Origin: Bacteroidota bacterium
Lineage (GTDB): Bacteria > Bacteroidota > Bacteroidia > Bacteroidales > VadinHA17
Length of the DNA: 40,958 nt
Assembly (NCBI GenBank): GCA_029564935.1
Contig: JAKQPD010000094.1
Span: 1 to 40,958 of the forward strand
Reading direction: 5' to 3'
In this document: one piece after another, positions 40,574 to 40,958 of the stretch
How positions within the stretch are numbered: the stretch's first letter is position 1
How the letters are laid out: every line of letters begins with the position of its first letter
Program-made: the position numbers and the translations under genes
Notes under the pieces: model-generated
Databases searched by the model: none
Seen by the model: only the letters and a program-made list of their open reading frames with translations
Told to the model about the DNA's origin: nothing

Positions 40574-40957
40574 CTAAACAACCTTAACCGCCTTGTCCTC
40601 GCTCTGCCACAGACCGTGTTTGGTACAAACAGCCATAGCCGAGAGGTTCATGGAAACGTCGGGGGCCACGATATAGAAATCGACCTCAACCTGGGAAGGC
40701 AGGTTTCCGTATACACCTGCTGTATATCTTGTTTCTGCCAGCAGTGTTTCGCGGTTCCAGAGCTGGATTACAGAAATAAAATGATCATATTCATCGGGGT
40801 GGGGATATTCTTCGCCCATTTTAACCTTAACCACGAATTTCTCACCTCTTTTCACCTGGTCGGGGCAGAATACATGAGGCATATGTCTGTCGAGATAATC
40901 GCGTTTTATCTCTTTTTCTTCTTTTTCTATTTCGGTTGCTTTAAATACCCGGGGCAT
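40574..40957 (-). CDS. Superoxide reductase-like (class II SORL/neelaredoxin-type) protein
   Basis: A 127-residue protein starting at the window edge; this Met fits the family, but an extension beyond the window cannot be excluded. The mononuclear Fe site is complete: His25 (RHMP), His53 (YPHP), His59 (EYDHF), Cys111 and His114 (CTKHGLW). This site reduces superoxide to peroxide without making oxygen, a defence suited to anaerobes. The usual Glu-Lys-His motif before the first ligand is Asp-Arg-His (23-25) here, so the catalytic Lys is replaced by Arg. No rubredoxin-like domain is present. It is separated from the M23 gene by a repeat array. Confidence 0.85.
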   Translation of the reverse strand: MPRVFKATEIEKEEKEIKRDYLDRHMPHVFCPDQVKRGEKFVVKVKMGEEYPHPDEYDHFISVIQLWNRETLLAETRYTAGVYGNLPSQVEVDFYIVAPDVSMNLSAMAVCTKHGLWQSEDKAVKVV

Positions 40958-40958
40958 A

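Overview
The window looks like a chromosomal segment of a Bacteroidota bacterium, probably an anaerobic or facultative member of Bacteroidales/Marinilabiliales. The evidence is a 2479-residue SprA (outer-membrane translocon of the type IX secretion system) in the order ruvA-sprA-gcvH, a rimP-nusA-infB cluster whose IF2 has a long acidic/lysine-rich N-terminus, the futalosine-pathway enzyme MqnC, a superoxide-reductase-like protein, and a TAnnTTTG-type promoter. The taxonomic order is inference.

Layout. Bases 2-11540 (+) form an efflux locus: the end of a TolC-like outer membrane protein, a lipoprotein adaptor, an RND permease, then a 1584-residue protein that joins a complete RND permease to extra membrane helices and a complete ABC ATPase, followed by an ABC-2 type membrane protein. 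Bases 11541-18150 are accessory: short, altered or odd genes (PH-domain protein, secreted ThuA-like protein, DUF2177-like remnant, DUF3795 protein, internally deleted FMN reductase, metallophosphoesterase, secreted Nif3-like protein, a His/Tyr/Trp-rich secreted protein) mixed with short tandem repeats. Bases 18151-24373 hold a PflX-like radical SAM protein, rimP-nusA-infB (+), and convergent gcvH. Bases 24569-35187 (-) are an apparent transcription unit pepA-pdxA-ruvA-sprA. mqnC (+) is divergent from pepA. Bases 36764-40368 (-) carry M23 peptidase-dxr-rseP-tatA, and a superoxide-reductase-like gene closes the window.

Most notable observations: (1) the RND-ABC fusion, whose ATPase domain itself appears to be interrupted by about 200 residues with four membrane segments, next to a candidate ABC-2 partner; (2) four heptanucleotide tandem arrays, each starting at a stop codon; (3) a palindromic MITE-like element (36349-36632) inserted at the end of mqnC, with a shorter relative at 17973-18109; (4) several genes with in-frame internal loss or remnant status.

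No tRNA, rRNA, CRISPR array, transposase or integrase gene was found. All family assignments come from reading motifs; no database search was possible.
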